Assembly: GCA_016935765.1 (NCBI GenBank)
Contig: JAFGQG010000024.1
Location: 1 to 43,772 of the forward strand
From: a bacterium
GTDB lineage: Bacteria; UBP14; UBA6098; JAFGQG01
Reading direction: 5' to 3'
DNA length: 43,772 bases
Part shown: positions 35,008 to 43,748 of the stretch, in pieces
Layout: every line of letters begins with the position of its first letter
How positions within the stretch are numbered: position 1 is the stretch's first letter
The notes under the pieces: model-generated
The model's database searches: none
Told to the model about the DNA's origin: nothing
The model's input: the letters and a program-made list of their open reading frames with translations, nothing else
Translations under genes and position numbers: made by a program

Positions 35008-35948
35008 TTAAAAAACTCTCCTGTTTTGACATGGTATCCATTGATATAGCTTTGAACATCCATAATCTTTTTACCGGCAGGCTGTATTTTCTTTATATCA
35101 ATAACACCATCAGCGGTTGAAACACTAATACCCTTTTTATTAGATACTTCTACTATTTCGCCAGGTTTCGTTTCTGGTAATTCAGTATTCAGATCGGTCT
35201 TAAATACTTTTACAAGTTCACCTCTGAAATGCGTGACAGCGCCTGGTTCAGGTGAGAAAGCTCTTACCCTGTTTTGTATTTCTTCTGCTTTAAGATTCCA
35301 GTCAAGAATGTAGTCTTCTTTTTTTAGTTTTCTTGCTTTTGTAGCCCTTGAATCATCCTGAGTTTTCAATTTATAATCCCCTGATACTATCAAATCCATT
35401 GAATTAATAATAATTTGAATTCCTTTTTCGATTACTTTTTCAGTAAGACCGCCGGCATCCATATCAGGTGTTATTTCGAACTCCTCCTGCAGTATAATAT
35501 TTCCAGCGTCTATTTTATCTATAAGGAAAAATGTAGTCAAACCAGTTTTTTTCAAGCCTCTAATTAGTGCCCACTTTATTGGCGCGGCACCTCTAAGTTC
35601 GGGTAATAATGAGGGATGCAGGTTTATGGTTCCTAATTTAGGGAACTCGTACAAACTTTTGGGTAAAATCCCAAAACCCATAATGATTCCCAGGTCCGGA
35701 TTTAAACTGTTTATTTTCTCTAAGACACTGGCATTTATTTCATCTATTTCAATAACATTTAATCCATTTTCCAGTCCAATGGCTTTTACAGGCATTTGTT
35801 TTAGTTGTTTGCCTCTCCCTTTAGGTTTGTCAGTATAAGTGATTACTCCTACTATTTTCACGTTTTTTTTAATTAAACCACTTAATATTTTCGATGATAT
35901 TCTCGAAGCTCCCCAGTAGATTACTTTCAAATCCATATAATTACCCAT
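35004..35948 (-). CDS. fmt: Methionyl-tRNA formyltransferase
   Basis: 314 residues, normal length. The formyltransferase core has TYTDKPKGRGKQLKQMPVK, NLHPSLLPELRGAAPIKWAL with catalytic Asn109 and His111, and DKIDAGNIILQ with Asp147. The C-terminal tRNA-binding domain starts near 205 (KARKLKKEDYILDW, ... RVRAFSPEPGAVT). It formylates Met-tRNA(fMet) for initiation. ATG 35948 overlaps the end of def by 8 nt; ATG 35936 (MDLKVIYWG) is an equally likely start. The pair def-fmt is the classical partnership of formyl addition and removal. Confidence 0.97.
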   Translation of the reverse strand: MGNYMDLKVIYWGASRISSKILSGLIKKNVKIVGVITYTDKPKGRGKQLKQMPVKAIGLENGLNVIEIDEINASVLEKINSLNPDLGIIMGFGILPKSLYEFPKLGTINLHPSLLPELRGAAPIKWALIRGLKKTGLTTFFLIDKIDAGNIILQEEFEITPDMDAGGLTEKVIEKGIQIIINSMDLIVSGDYKLKTQDDSRATKARKLKKEDYILDWNLKAEEIQNRVRAFSPEPGAVTHFRGELVKVFKTDLNTELPETKPGEIVEVSNKKGISVSTADGVIDIKKIQPAGKKIMDVQSYINGYHVKTGEFFK

Positions 35949-36459
35949 TTTTCTTTCTCGCTATCTCTTTCAGTTTTCCTTTTATCATTTCCATTTTTGT
36001 AGCAGAAATATGGTCAATAATCAGTATACCGTTCAGATGATCAATTTCGTGCTGCATAATTCTGCTCAGCATTTTTTCAGATTCGAAAGTCTTTTCCTTC
36101 AGTTCACCATTTTCAATAACGTGGGCTTTCACTTTTATCTCGTTAGCTCTTTTAACATCCAGGTACAGTTCAGGGAAACAGAGACAACCCTCCTCACTTG
36201 TTACCTCCTCATCCGATTTCATAGTGATTTCCGGATTAATCAACACCATGGGATCGTCATAAGGTTTATCCGGATCTACCACAAGTATCAGACTTCGGGA
36301 TTCACCAACCTGCGGAGCAGCAAGTCCAAGCCCACTATTCTGGTCTAACACCTTCTTCATTTCCTCAACAAGCTCAAGGACCTCCTCATCGACCTCCTCA
36401 ATTTCGTCAGCCTTCCTTCTCAAGACTGGTTCAGGATAATACAACAATTTTCGGGACAT
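35941..36459 (-). CDS. def: Peptide deformylase
   Basis: 172 residues. All three motifs are present: GLGLAAPQ (43-50), EGCLCFP (90-96, metal ligand Cys92) and QHEIDHLNG (136-144, His137, Glu138, His141). It removes the formyl group from nascent N-termini. AGAGG precedes ATG 36459. It starts 2 bp after the end of yajC and overlaps fmt at its 3' end. Confidence 0.97.
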   Translation of the reverse strand: MSRKLLYYPEPVLRRKADEIEEVDEEVLELVEEMKKVLDQNSGLGLAAPQVGESRSLILVVDPDKPYDDPMVLINPEITMKSDEEVTSEEGCLCFPELYLDVKRANEIKVKAHVIENGELKEKTFESEKMLSRIMQHEIDHLNGILIIDHISATKMEMIKGKLKEIARKKNG

Positions 36460-36461
36460 AC

Positions 36462-36776
36462 TTACCTCTCCTCTTTCTGCACAATATAGCTTTTTTCAAC
36501 TTCAACCGTAACCTCTTTAGCTATCCTTACGACTATCTCGTTATCCTTTACTCCGACAACGGTTCCCTTCAATCCGCCTGAAGTAATGACCTTATCACCC
36601 TTCTGAAGCGCGTTAAGCATCTCCATGTGAGACTTCTGCTTCTTTTGCTGCGGACGAATGAGTAAAAGATAAAAAACACCAAATATCAACAGGATAGGTA
36701 GAAGACTCAGTAGAAAATTGCCTGAACCCTGTCCCTCTGTTTGAGGAGCTGCCATTAAAATAAATTGATAGTACAT
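36462..36776 (-). CDS. yajC: Sec translocon accessory subunit YajC
   Basis: 104 residues. One N-terminal TM helix (about 21-41) precedes the YajC signature LLIRPQQKKQKSHMEMLNALQKGDKVITSGGLKGTVVGVKDNEIVVRIA. It associates with SecDF in the inner membrane. AAGGAG, encoded in the last codons of comF, lies 6 nt before ATG 36776, which decides this start over the ATG at 36755. Confidence 0.96.
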   Translation of the reverse strand: MYYQFILMAAPQTEGQGSGNFLLSLLPILLIFGVFYLLLIRPQQKKQKSHMEMLNALQKGDKVITSGGLKGTVVGVKDNEIVVRIAKEVTVEVEKSYIVQKEER

Positions 36777-37553
36777 CTAATTCTCCTTCGCATTTATATT
36801 AATATTTTGTTCTTTCGTCTTGTCCAAACCTGGTTTAGCTAAGGTTACTGCTGCTATCCTACCCGCGCCTGCCTCCTTCAAAACCCTCGCCATCTCCCGC
36901 AAAGTCGCACCAGTAGTGTAAACATCATCAACAAGAATAAAATTCCTGCCTGCTACCAGGCTTTTATCATCAACCTCAAAAGCCCCTTTAACGTTCTGCG
37001 CTCTTTCCTCCTTGTTGAGAGCAGTTTGTGTGGTTGTAAACCTTTTTCTAACAAGCACTTTTCTCAAAACAGGTATGTTGGTCTCCCTGGATAGTACGTT
37101 CGCTATAACATCGCTTTGATTGTAACCACGACTCCTTTTCTTCGTCTTATGTAATGGAGTAGGTATATATGCGTCAAAACCTTTGAAGTGAAACTCCCGC
37201 TTGATCATTTCACTCAATTTTACTCCGAGTATCTCTGCAACCGATAATTTCCTATCATATTTCAGTGAATGTATCAGCTGCCTCATGCCCTCTGTATAGG
37301 TCCCAAATGGTCTGATGAACTCGATGTCCAGTTTCTCGCTATGACCGGCAGCACAATGGTTCTGATCGGGAAGAACGATCCCCTCGCAAAACGGACACAA
37401 TGCAAACGGCATACTATCCAAATCAGATTCGCAATCAAAGCAGATCAGCTTTTCATTCTCCTCCAGAGATCTTGAACAAAGCATGCATACCGGCGGATAT
37501 ATGAAATACAAAATATCCTTCAAAAACCGTTTTATGTAAATTAACAAATCCAT
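36777..37553 (-). CDS. comF: ComF family phosphoribosyltransferase-like protein
   Basis: 258 residues. An N-terminal zinc module with three Cys pairs (CMLC 23/26, CFDC 38/41, CPFC 53/56) is followed by the type I PRTase fold with YIPTPLHKTKKRSRGYNQSDVIA and the PRPP loop FILVDDVYTTGATL. Members act in DNA uptake (ComF/GntX), helping ssDNA entry in competent cells; whether this organism is competent is unknown. Its ATG overlaps the lgt stop by 1 nt (TAATG). The last codons K-E-N form the ribosome site of yajC. Confidence 0.93.
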   Translation of the reverse strand: MDLLIYIKRFLKDILYFIYPPVCMLCSRSLEENEKLICFDCESDLDSMPFALCPFCEGIVLPDQNHCAAGHSEKLDIEFIRPFGTYTEGMRQLIHSLKYDRKLSVAEILGVKLSEMIKREFHFKGFDAYIPTPLHKTKKRSRGYNQSDVIANVLSRETNIPVLRKVLVRKRFTTTQTALNKEERAQNVKGAFEVDDKSLVAGRNFILVDDVYTTGATLREMARVLKEAGAGRIAAVTLAKPGLDKTKEQNININAKEN

Positions 37554-38371
37554 TATGCTCTTTTTGTTTTAGTCTTTTGGTTCTTATATTTATATAAAAA
37601 TAAGATAACCGCTATAAAAAACATGATTATTAGTATTAATTGGTTTACTGTCAAGGAAAAAGCATCCGTATTAATGACCAGCATTTGGTTCTCATAATAC
37701 CTGAAAAAATCTATCACAAACCTGTCTATCGAATAAAAAATGATCATTAGGAGGAATGTAAACCCATCGAATTTCTTATATCTTTCCAGGAATATTAAAA
37801 GCAGGAATAATGAGAAACCCGCGAATGACGCAAACAATTGGGTTGGATAAATGGTTGTATTAGGGAAGATCGAACCTGCTGGAGAATTTGATGGGAACGT
37901 TACACCCAGGAAACAAGAGGTTGGTTTACCAAAGCAGCACCCATTAAGGAAACAGCCGATCCTTGTTATACCAGCTCCCAGGAGGAACATAGGCGCAACG
38001 AGATCGCCGGTTTTAAAGAACGGAACCTTCCTTATCCTGATAAAAATATATCCTGTGAAGATTGCGAATACAACTCCTCCCATCATCGAAAATCCCGCAA
38101 AACCGCATGAACCCGAGCTTTGGATCGGATTGATTATATCCAGCCAGTGCCCTGCATATTCTTCAAGATGGAAAATTACGTAGAAAAACCTCGAACCCAG
38201 TATTGCTGAAAGAACAACCACAACTGCCAGGTCAAGTATGAATGGTTTCGGATAATTTAACTTCTCTGCCCTCTTTAATCCGAGCAGTATAGCAACAAAG
38301 AACGATGTCGCAAGAAAAAGACCGTAACTTCGCAAGGAAAACATTCCTATTCTAAATAATTCAGAGTGCAT
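37553..38371 (-). CDS. lgt: Prolipoprotein diacylglyceryl transferase
   Basis: 272 residues, about seven TM helices. Lgt signatures are present: RSYGLFLATSF, GSRFFYVIFH (59-68) and ITRIGCFLNGCCFGKPT (135-151), the counterpart of the G-R-x-G-N-F-x-N-G motif, here with Cys replacing Asn in GCF and a CC pair, as in many non-proteobacterial Lgt proteins. It attaches diacylglycerol to the lipobox Cys of prolipoproteins, the first step of lipoprotein maturation. AAAGG lies upstream of ATG 38371, and uppS ends 4 bp before the start. Confidence 0.95.
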   Translation of the reverse strand: MHSELFRIGMFSLRSYGLFLATSFFVAILLGLKRAEKLNYPKPFILDLAVVVVLSAILGSRFFYVIFHLEEYAGHWLDIINPIQSSGSCGFAGFSMMGGVVFAIFTGYIFIRIRKVPFFKTGDLVAPMFLLGAGITRIGCFLNGCCFGKPTSCFLGVTFPSNSPAGSIFPNTTIYPTQLFASFAGFSLFLLLIFLERYKKFDGFTFLLMIIFYSIDRFVIDFFRYYENQMLVINTDAFSLTVNQLILIIMFFIAVILFLYKYKNQKTKTKRA

Positions 38372-38375
38372 GGTA

Positions 38376-39131
38376 TTACCTTTCTATTTTCCTACCGCCA
38401 AACCTTCGTTCCCGCCTGGAAAAATCAAGCAGCGCATTGCAAAAATCCTCTTCGTTGAAATCTGGCCAATACTTCTTCGAAATGTACAATTCTGAATAGG
38501 AACTTTGCCAGAGTAGAAAATTGCTTAACCTTAATTCACCACCAGTTCTTATAATAAGGTCTGGATCCGGTAAATTCTTAGTATATAGATAGTTGGAAAC
38601 CAACTCTTCGTTTATATCCTTATAACTGATTTTATTTTCGTCAAAATCGGCTACTATGGTTCTAATAGCGTTCACAATCTCGGTCCTGCCACCATAATTT
38701 AACGCCAGGTTCAGGACCAAGCCATTATTATTTTTAGTCTTTTTGATCCCATACTCCATGGCTTTCTTCTGTGATACAGGCAATCCCTCAATGTCTCCAC
38801 TCAAAATAAGTTTAACATCATTTTCCATCAATTCTTCTATTTCCTTGAATACAGTGCTTCTCAGCAGTTTCATTAGAAAAGTTACTTCTTTAGGTGGGCG
38901 TTTCCAGTTTTCCTTTGAAAACGTGTATAAAGTCAGCACTTTAACTCCGATCTCACCTGAAATCCGTACTATTTTTTGTACAGTTTTTACCCCTTCCTTA
39001 TGACCTTCACCCAGAGGGAGATTCTTTTCCTGTGCCCACCTTCCATTGCCATCCATTATAATTGCAACATGAGCGGGAATTTGACCAATATCCTTAAGTT
39101 CTTTTTTTAGTCTATTTAAATTTGCATCCAT
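38376..39131 (-). CDS. uppS: Isoprenyl transferase (undecaprenyl diphosphate synthase)
   Basis: 251 residues. It has HVAIIMDGNGRWAQ (catalytic Asp27), GHKEGVKTV, LTLYTFSKENWKRP, LNYGGRTEIVNA and RTGGELRLSNFLLWQSSYSELYI, the five conserved cis-prenyltransferase regions. It makes the C55 carrier for peptidoglycan and surface glycans. It starts 17 bp after the cyclase gene and belongs to the same operon. cdsA, the usual neighbour, is absent here. Confidence 0.96.
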   Translation of the reverse strand: MDANLNRLKKELKDIGQIPAHVAIIMDGNGRWAQEKNLPLGEGHKEGVKTVQKIVRISGEIGVKVLTLYTFSKENWKRPPKEVTFLMKLLRSTVFKEIEELMENDVKLILSGDIEGLPVSQKKAMEYGIKKTKNNNGLVLNLALNYGGRTEIVNAIRTIVADFDENKISYKDINEELVSNYLYTKNLPDPDLIIRTGGELRLSNFLLWQSSYSELYISKKYWPDFNEEDFCNALLDFSRRERRFGGRKIER

Positions 39132-39148
39132 ATTTATCTCTCATTCTC

Positions 39149-41380
39149 TTATTCAGAAACTCCGACCGTATTCTTTCCCCTTCTTTTTGCCTTGTATAAA
39201 GCCTTGTCCGCCTTTTTGATAATCACAGACTGATCATCTCCATCCTCAGGATAAGTAGCCACACCAATAGAGATTGTAAGGGGTTTCGCTTTATCAGCCT
39301 CAGTCGGAGTAAAATTGTAGGCTTCCACATTTCGCCTGTATCTTTCCGCAATCTCCAATCCCTTTTGCTTACTAACTTCAGGGAGTATTATAACGAACTC
39401 CTCCCCTCCATATCGGGCAACAGTATCAATATTTTCACGCGAATTCTCTTTAAGTACCTCGGATAACTTTTGAAGAACTTCATCTCCTGCCGAATGACCA
39501 TAAGCATCATTATATTTTTTAAATCCATCAATATCTATCATCAAGTAAGTAAAATAACGCCCGAAATTTTTCGCTCTATCAAACTCCTTTCTTAGTTGTT
39601 CTCTAAAATGCCTGTAATTATACAGACCAGTTAAACCATCACGAATAGCAAGTTCCCTTTCTCTTTCGTATAATTTTGCATTCACGATAGCAATTGAAAT
39701 CTGGTTTGAGAAGAGGTGAGCAACCTTAACATCAAAATCCGAAAAATGATTCAGCTTAGGGCTTTCTATATCAAGAACTCCCAAGATTTCATTGTATCTC
39801 TTCAAGGCTACAGCCAACTCAGAAAGAGTGCCTTTAGCGCCTCTAATAAAAAGAGGGAATTTTCTAACATCTCCGATATTGAGAAACTTGCCCGTATTTG
39901 CCACAATACCCGCAATACCCTCCTTCCCCACTTCAAGCTCTAATGGTTCCCATTCCTCACTATCAGTTCCAGTGACAGCACGAAGAACCAATTTCTTGCG
40001 GTTCTCACTGAAAAGAAATATGGATATTCTCCAATATTCAAATCTTTCTCGCATCAATTCTATACTCTTCCTTAATAGCCTGTCCAGATTTAAAATTGAA
40101 TTCACAATATTACCCAGATCATAAATCGAAGTGTGAAGGGTCAGATCATTCTCCAGCTTTTCCATTATCTCAATGTTTTCACAAGCCATGCCAAACCTGT
40201 TTGCTACAAGCCTAAAAAACTGGATCATACTCTGTGTAAAGGCTTTCGTCTCACTGCTTTCAACGTAAAGTACTCCGATCAAAGCCCGTTTCGACTTAAT
40301 AGGTACTGCTAACTCAGAGCGAGTTTCGTCAGACATCTTGATGAAATTCTTGCTGTACGAACCCAAATCATTTGAAACCCTGAATGAACCCGCTGCTGCT
40401 GCTGCACCAACAAGCCCCCCTTCGTTGCCAATATCCAATTTCAAACCTTTGCACCTTGTGCTGTCCAAACCTGATTGAGCCTTGATATACAAACTGTCAC
40501 TCTGATCATCCTTAAAGAAAAAAGCTACCCATTGGACTCCCGTCTCGTCCTTAATAATATCCGCAACTTCCTGGATTGTTTTATCTATATCAGTCGATTC
40601 TGTCACCAAAGTGCCTACCTTGAACAAAGTCGAAAACCTGTTTAACTCGCGCTTGACATTAGCATAATCCTGCGCATTTTCGATCTCCTTATGCGCTTGA
40701 CGGGCAAAAATTTCTAACATTAAAATAGTGTGTTTCTCCAGACGTTTCCCGTTTACGGGTTCACTTACCGTGAAAAATCCAAATATCTCACCCTTATCCG
40801 AATACAATGGGATTATCAGAATATCCCCGCTATGCCAGCTATCTCCAGTATCTGCGCCTTTAGGCTTGACTGAGAGATAACCATAATCTTCAAAAAAATT
40901 GGTATCCCCATCGGGTATGAAATATGACCTGCTGACTCTATACTCTGAATCCAAAAGCTTGTTGAATTGAGTTTGTGAAATTTTCTGTTTTGAAGCCTGT
41001 TCGAATACTTTTTCAGGCAATCCACTCTGGGCTTTCTTTTCAAACTGTCCGGTCTCCCGATTCAACAGACTAAGTATTACAACATCAAAACCCAGCTGCT
41101 TGTTCACGATCTTCACAATTTGGTCCAATAACTCATTTAATTCCAGATTCCCGCGCAATGAATCAATCAATTCATAGATCTTCATCAGGTCCATCGGTTC
41201 GATTAATTTACCGTGTGAAGTCTTACCCAACATAAAGATCTTCTCAAAATTATCGTTGAAAAACGGCTTGAGTTTGTCCCAGGCAGAAACCAATCCAGGA
41301 GCACCAGAACCTACCAGATACTTTTCAACCTCTGATAGAAAAACCTTTTGGTCCGACTCTTTTATCTTTCTATTCTCCAT
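39149..41380 (-). CDS. Diguanylate cyclase with three GAF domains
   Basis: About 743 residues, no TM helix. In the upstream numbering: GAF1 at about 82-235, GAF2 at 265-405, GAF3 at 432-572, GGDEF at 576-744. The active site is GGEEF (661-665), with metal Asp at MIDIDGF (619/621), so c-di-GMP synthesis is likely. The inhibitory I-site normally reads RxxD five residues before GGEEF; here it reads R-E-N-I-D, one residue too long, so product feedback may be lost. ATG 41380 is preferred to the TTG at 41389. A promoter at 41407-41435 puts it first in a nine-gene envelope/translation operon. Confidence 0.92.
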   Translation of the reverse strand: MENRKIKESDQKVFLSEVEKYLVGSGAPGLVSAWDKLKPFFNDNFEKIFMLGKTSHGKLIEPMDLMKIYELIDSLRGNLELNELLDQIVKIVNKQLGFDVVILSLLNRETGQFEKKAQSGLPEKVFEQASKQKISQTQFNKLLDSEYRVSRSYFIPDGDTNFFEDYGYLSVKPKGADTGDSWHSGDILIIPLYSDKGEIFGFFTVSEPVNGKRLEKHTILMLEIFARQAHKEIENAQDYANVKRELNRFSTLFKVGTLVTESTDIDKTIQEVADIIKDETGVQWVAFFFKDDQSDSLYIKAQSGLDSTRCKGLKLDIGNEGGLVGAAAAAGSFRVSNDLGSYSKNFIKMSDETRSELAVPIKSKRALIGVLYVESSETKAFTQSMIQFFRLVANRFGMACENIEIMEKLENDLTLHTSIYDLGNIVNSILNLDRLLRKSIELMRERFEYWRISIFLFSENRKKLVLRAVTGTDSEEWEPLELEVGKEGIAGIVANTGKFLNIGDVRKFPLFIRGAKGTLSELAVALKRYNEILGVLDIESPKLNHFSDFDVKVAHLFSNQISIAIVNAKLYERERELAIRDGLTGLYNYRHFREQLRKEFDRAKNFGRYFTYLMIDIDGFKKYNDAYGHSAGDEVLQKLSEVLKENSRENIDTVARYGGEEFVIILPEVSKQKGLEIAERYRRNVEAYNFTPTEADKAKPLTISIGVATYPEDGDDQSVIIKKADKALYKAKRRGKNTVGVSE

Positions 41381-41406
41381 AATATTCAAATAAATATAAT
41401 CTGTGT

Positions 41407-41435
41407 AACCTAAATCTTATAAATGATATTGTCAA
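41407..41435 (-). promoter_or_regulatory. Promoter of the nine-gene operon
   Basis: On the minus strand TTGACA (41435-41430), 17 nt and TAGGTT (41412-41407). The start would lie near 41400, about 20 nt before the cyclase ATG at 41380. Confidence 0.48.
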
Positions 41436-41477
41436 GTGCATTCTATTTTATGGCCAAGCAATGAAGATGCATGGATT

Positions 41478-42224
41478 CTATAGAATTAACTTCATCAAAT
41501 CATGTGCAATTATAATATCTCCCTTAAAACTATTCTTCAAATCCGATATGATATCACACTGGTCGCAAATCGGGTACAAATGGGTTAAAACAAGCCTTTC
41601 CACATTTGCCTCCGATGCAACTCTACCTGCATAAGCTGGTGATAAATGCCCCTTTAGCTTCTCAGGAAAGGAACACTCTAGTATAAGTAAACTAGCGTTC
41701 ATACATAATTCAACTAATTCACTGCAATAATCGCTGTCACCTGAATATACTAACACCTCACCTTTGTCATTTTCCAGGCGGAAACCTATGCTGTTCTGAA
41801 AATGCGGAAGTCTTTTTGTTTGAATACTAAAAGAATCGAATTCAACTTTATCGTTTCCAAGTTCCTCAATATGAAGAATATAATTGTTGGAAGGAATCTG
41901 GTTCTCATACAGTCTAACAAGCTTGTCATAATATTCCTTAATCCCGATCGGTCCATATACAGTCAAATCCCTGGTTCGTGGATCATGGATATATTTAGTT
42001 GCGAATATAAATGGGGCAAGATCAGAGACATGATCAACATGCAGATGGCTAATGAAAATGCTGTTGATATCATTGCATGAAAGACCCGCCTCAGGCAACC
42101 TCCTGATCGAACCCGGACCGAGATCGAAAATAATAACCTGCCACCCAATCTTTATTAATAAACCCGGGGCTCCCCGCGCCACCGAGGGAGTTCCAGTACC
42201 CGTTCCTAAAAAAATAACCTCCAT
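41478..42224 (-). CDS. RNase Z-like metallo-beta-lactamase-fold hydrolase
   Basis: About 248 residues. Begins MEVIFLGTGTGTPSVARGAPG; metal motif FISHLHVDHVSDL (His60, His62, Asp64, His65); then PHFQNSIGFRL, YSGDSDYCSEL (Asp ligand), ECSFPEKLKGHLSP and LTHLYP. The order matches RNase Z/ElaC and arylsulfatase-like relatives. The exosite arm expected of true tRNase Z is not obvious, so tRNA 3' processing is only one possibility. Start ATG 42224 overlaps the stop of the upstream gene as TGATG; the GTG at 42227 is the alternative. Coupled translation with the C45-type gene. Confidence 0.85.
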   Translation of the reverse strand: MEVIFLGTGTGTPSVARGAPGLLIKIGWQVIIFDLGPGSIRRLPEAGLSCNDINSIFISHLHVDHVSDLAPFIFATKYIHDPRTRDLTVYGPIGIKEYYDKLVRLYENQIPSNNYILHIEELGNDKVEFDSFSIQTKRLPHFQNSIGFRLENDKGEVLVYSGDSDYCSELVELCMNASLLILECSFPEKLKGHLSPAYAGRVASEANVERLVLTHLYPICDQCDIISDLKNSFKGDIIIAHDLMKLIL

Positions 42225-43690
42225 CACTTTATATAAAGGACTTTCGTTAGACTATTATCAATGGGAGAACTTGTTTTAATAAAATAGAACCCTGTAGCCT
42301 CTTCTTCAGGAACCCACTCGAAAAGATGCAGCCCACTCTCCACATAATCGTTTTCAATTCGATGAACTTCCTCCCCTAAAAGATCATATATTGTAATTAC
42401 TATTGATGTAGATACAGGAATTTCAACTGATATCTGGCACTTCGCGTTAAACGGATTGGGATATGCATTCAAACTCATTTTATCCGGTAAAGGGGGCTTA
42501 TCATTCCAGGTCGAAAGTGGCGTATATGCTATATAATATTCGTACACCCTTTCCGCAAAAATATCCTGGATATTGGAAAAGATCTCCTTCCGGGGAACAG
42601 ACCTGTCCCAAGCTTCCAACATTACATCCGCACAAGCGAAAACCCAATCCTCAACGAGCGAAAAATAATCCATGATCTCGGCGAGGGTAAAGGTATTCAC
42701 GCAGCGATAACAGGTACCGGTATATACTATTTCTTCAATTTCACCGGCTTCATTCCATAGCGGAGATGATGTAAAGTTGTTTATCTCGGGCGGAATACTA
42801 TCCGCGTACACCCAGAGCGGAATGGGTATCGCAGTTATTGGTTCACCCAGCATTGCCCACAAGGTTCCCAACTTTGGATCCTGGTGCGGCAAATTCCCTA
42901 CAATCACCTCTACTGATGACGAATAATACCTGTTTATCGTTGTTGAGGTTGATAAATATCCATAAGGCAATCCTTCATAGCAACCTTCATAAGGAAGCGG
43001 ATAGGGATCGAACTCCAGTTGACCCATATCCCTGGATACTTTTTGTATAATGTACTTATGGTCTAATTCATTTCCGTACATACCATCTCTTATTAAACCT
43101 CTCGCGCGCATATATCTATTCAGCCCTGGCTGGTTATCCGGGTCACCGCTGATCGAGAAATTAGCCCTTACTAAATAACCGTTTGGCGCATCACTTGCAT
43201 CGAATCTTTCATAACAGTATGGTGCCGCTTCGAACATAGAAACCATTCCGGTAGAATCAAAGACCCCATAATTAGCAGCAGTAGCCCTACCGGTTACGTT
43301 AGTGGAATCAAGTAAAACCTGGAACTCATCAACAGTTGCGCAACTCTGAAGAGCCATTTTCATCATTACACCATCGTCCGGTCCCGATCTCGGCCATAAT
43401 CCAAGATTATAGGAATCAGAATTGATTATCGCAAAACCCTTCTCGTTGATCCCCGCCCAAGCTTTCGTACTCTGTCCTGTGTAAATTACAGTAATATAAT
43501 CGTATTCTCCGTCTTTAAATAATGCAATAGTCTGAGAGCGAGCGCCTACATCCCGGTTTTTCCATAGAATCGGCTTGCCATTGACCGTAACATCCCCACT
43601 AATAGCTGCAATTGTACAAGCTGACAATAACGAGTGGGAAATCACGATCATGCAAATCAATAATAGCGATGTTATTTTTAGTCTATGCAT
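42224..43690 (-). CDS. Secreted C45-type N-terminal nucleophile hydrolase with sorting domain
   Basis: 488 residues. The signal peptide ends HSLLSA and the next residue is Cys25 in CTIAAISGDVTVNGKPILWKNRD, the N-terminal pattern of C45 acyltransferase/amidohydrolase-like (penicillin acyltransferase, carcinine hydrolase-like) Ntn enzymes. WAGINEKGFAIINSDSYNLG follows, as in the family. LSAC also reads as a lipobox, so Cys25 could be lipidated instead. The C-terminus is a sorting domain (NAYPNPFNAKCQISV, IVITIYDLLGEEVHRI). ATG 43690 has AAGGA 10 nt upstream; the frame's TTG at 43699 directly abuts that site. Substrate unknown. Forms a unit with the metallo-hydrolase. Confidence 0.8.
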   Translation of the reverse strand: MHRLKITSLLLICMIVISHSLLSACTIAAISGDVTVNGKPILWKNRDVGARSQTIALFKDGEYDYITVIYTGQSTKAWAGINEKGFAIINSDSYNLGLWPRSGPDDGVMMKMALQSCATVDEFQVLLDSTNVTGRATAANYGVFDSTGMVSMFEAAPYCYERFDASDAPNGYLVRANFSISGDPDNQPGLNRYMRARGLIRDGMYGNELDHKYIIQKVSRDMGQLEFDPYPLPYEGCYEGLPYGYLSTSTTINRYYSSSVEVIVGNLPHQDPKLGTLWAMLGEPITAIPIPLWVYADSIPPEINNFTSSPLWNEAGEIEEIVYTGTCYRCVNTFTLAEIMDYFSLVEDWVFACADVMLEAWDRSVPRKEIFSNIQDIFAERVYEYYIAYTPLSTWNDKPPLPDKMSLNAYPNPFNAKCQISVEIPVSTSIVITIYDLLGEEVHRIENDYVESGLHLFEWVPEEEATGFYFIKTSSPIDNSLTKVLYIK

Positions 43691-43719
43691 ACTAACCAAA
43701 TCCTTAGCACATTTTTCCT

Positions 43720-43748
43720 AATATATATATAAATATCATATTAGTCAA
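43720..43748 (-). promoter_or_regulatory. Promoter of the C45-hydrolase unit
   Basis: On the minus strand TTGACT (43748-43743), 17 nt and TATATT (43725-43720). The start near 43712 leaves a leader of about 22 nt with AAGGA. Confidence 0.5.
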
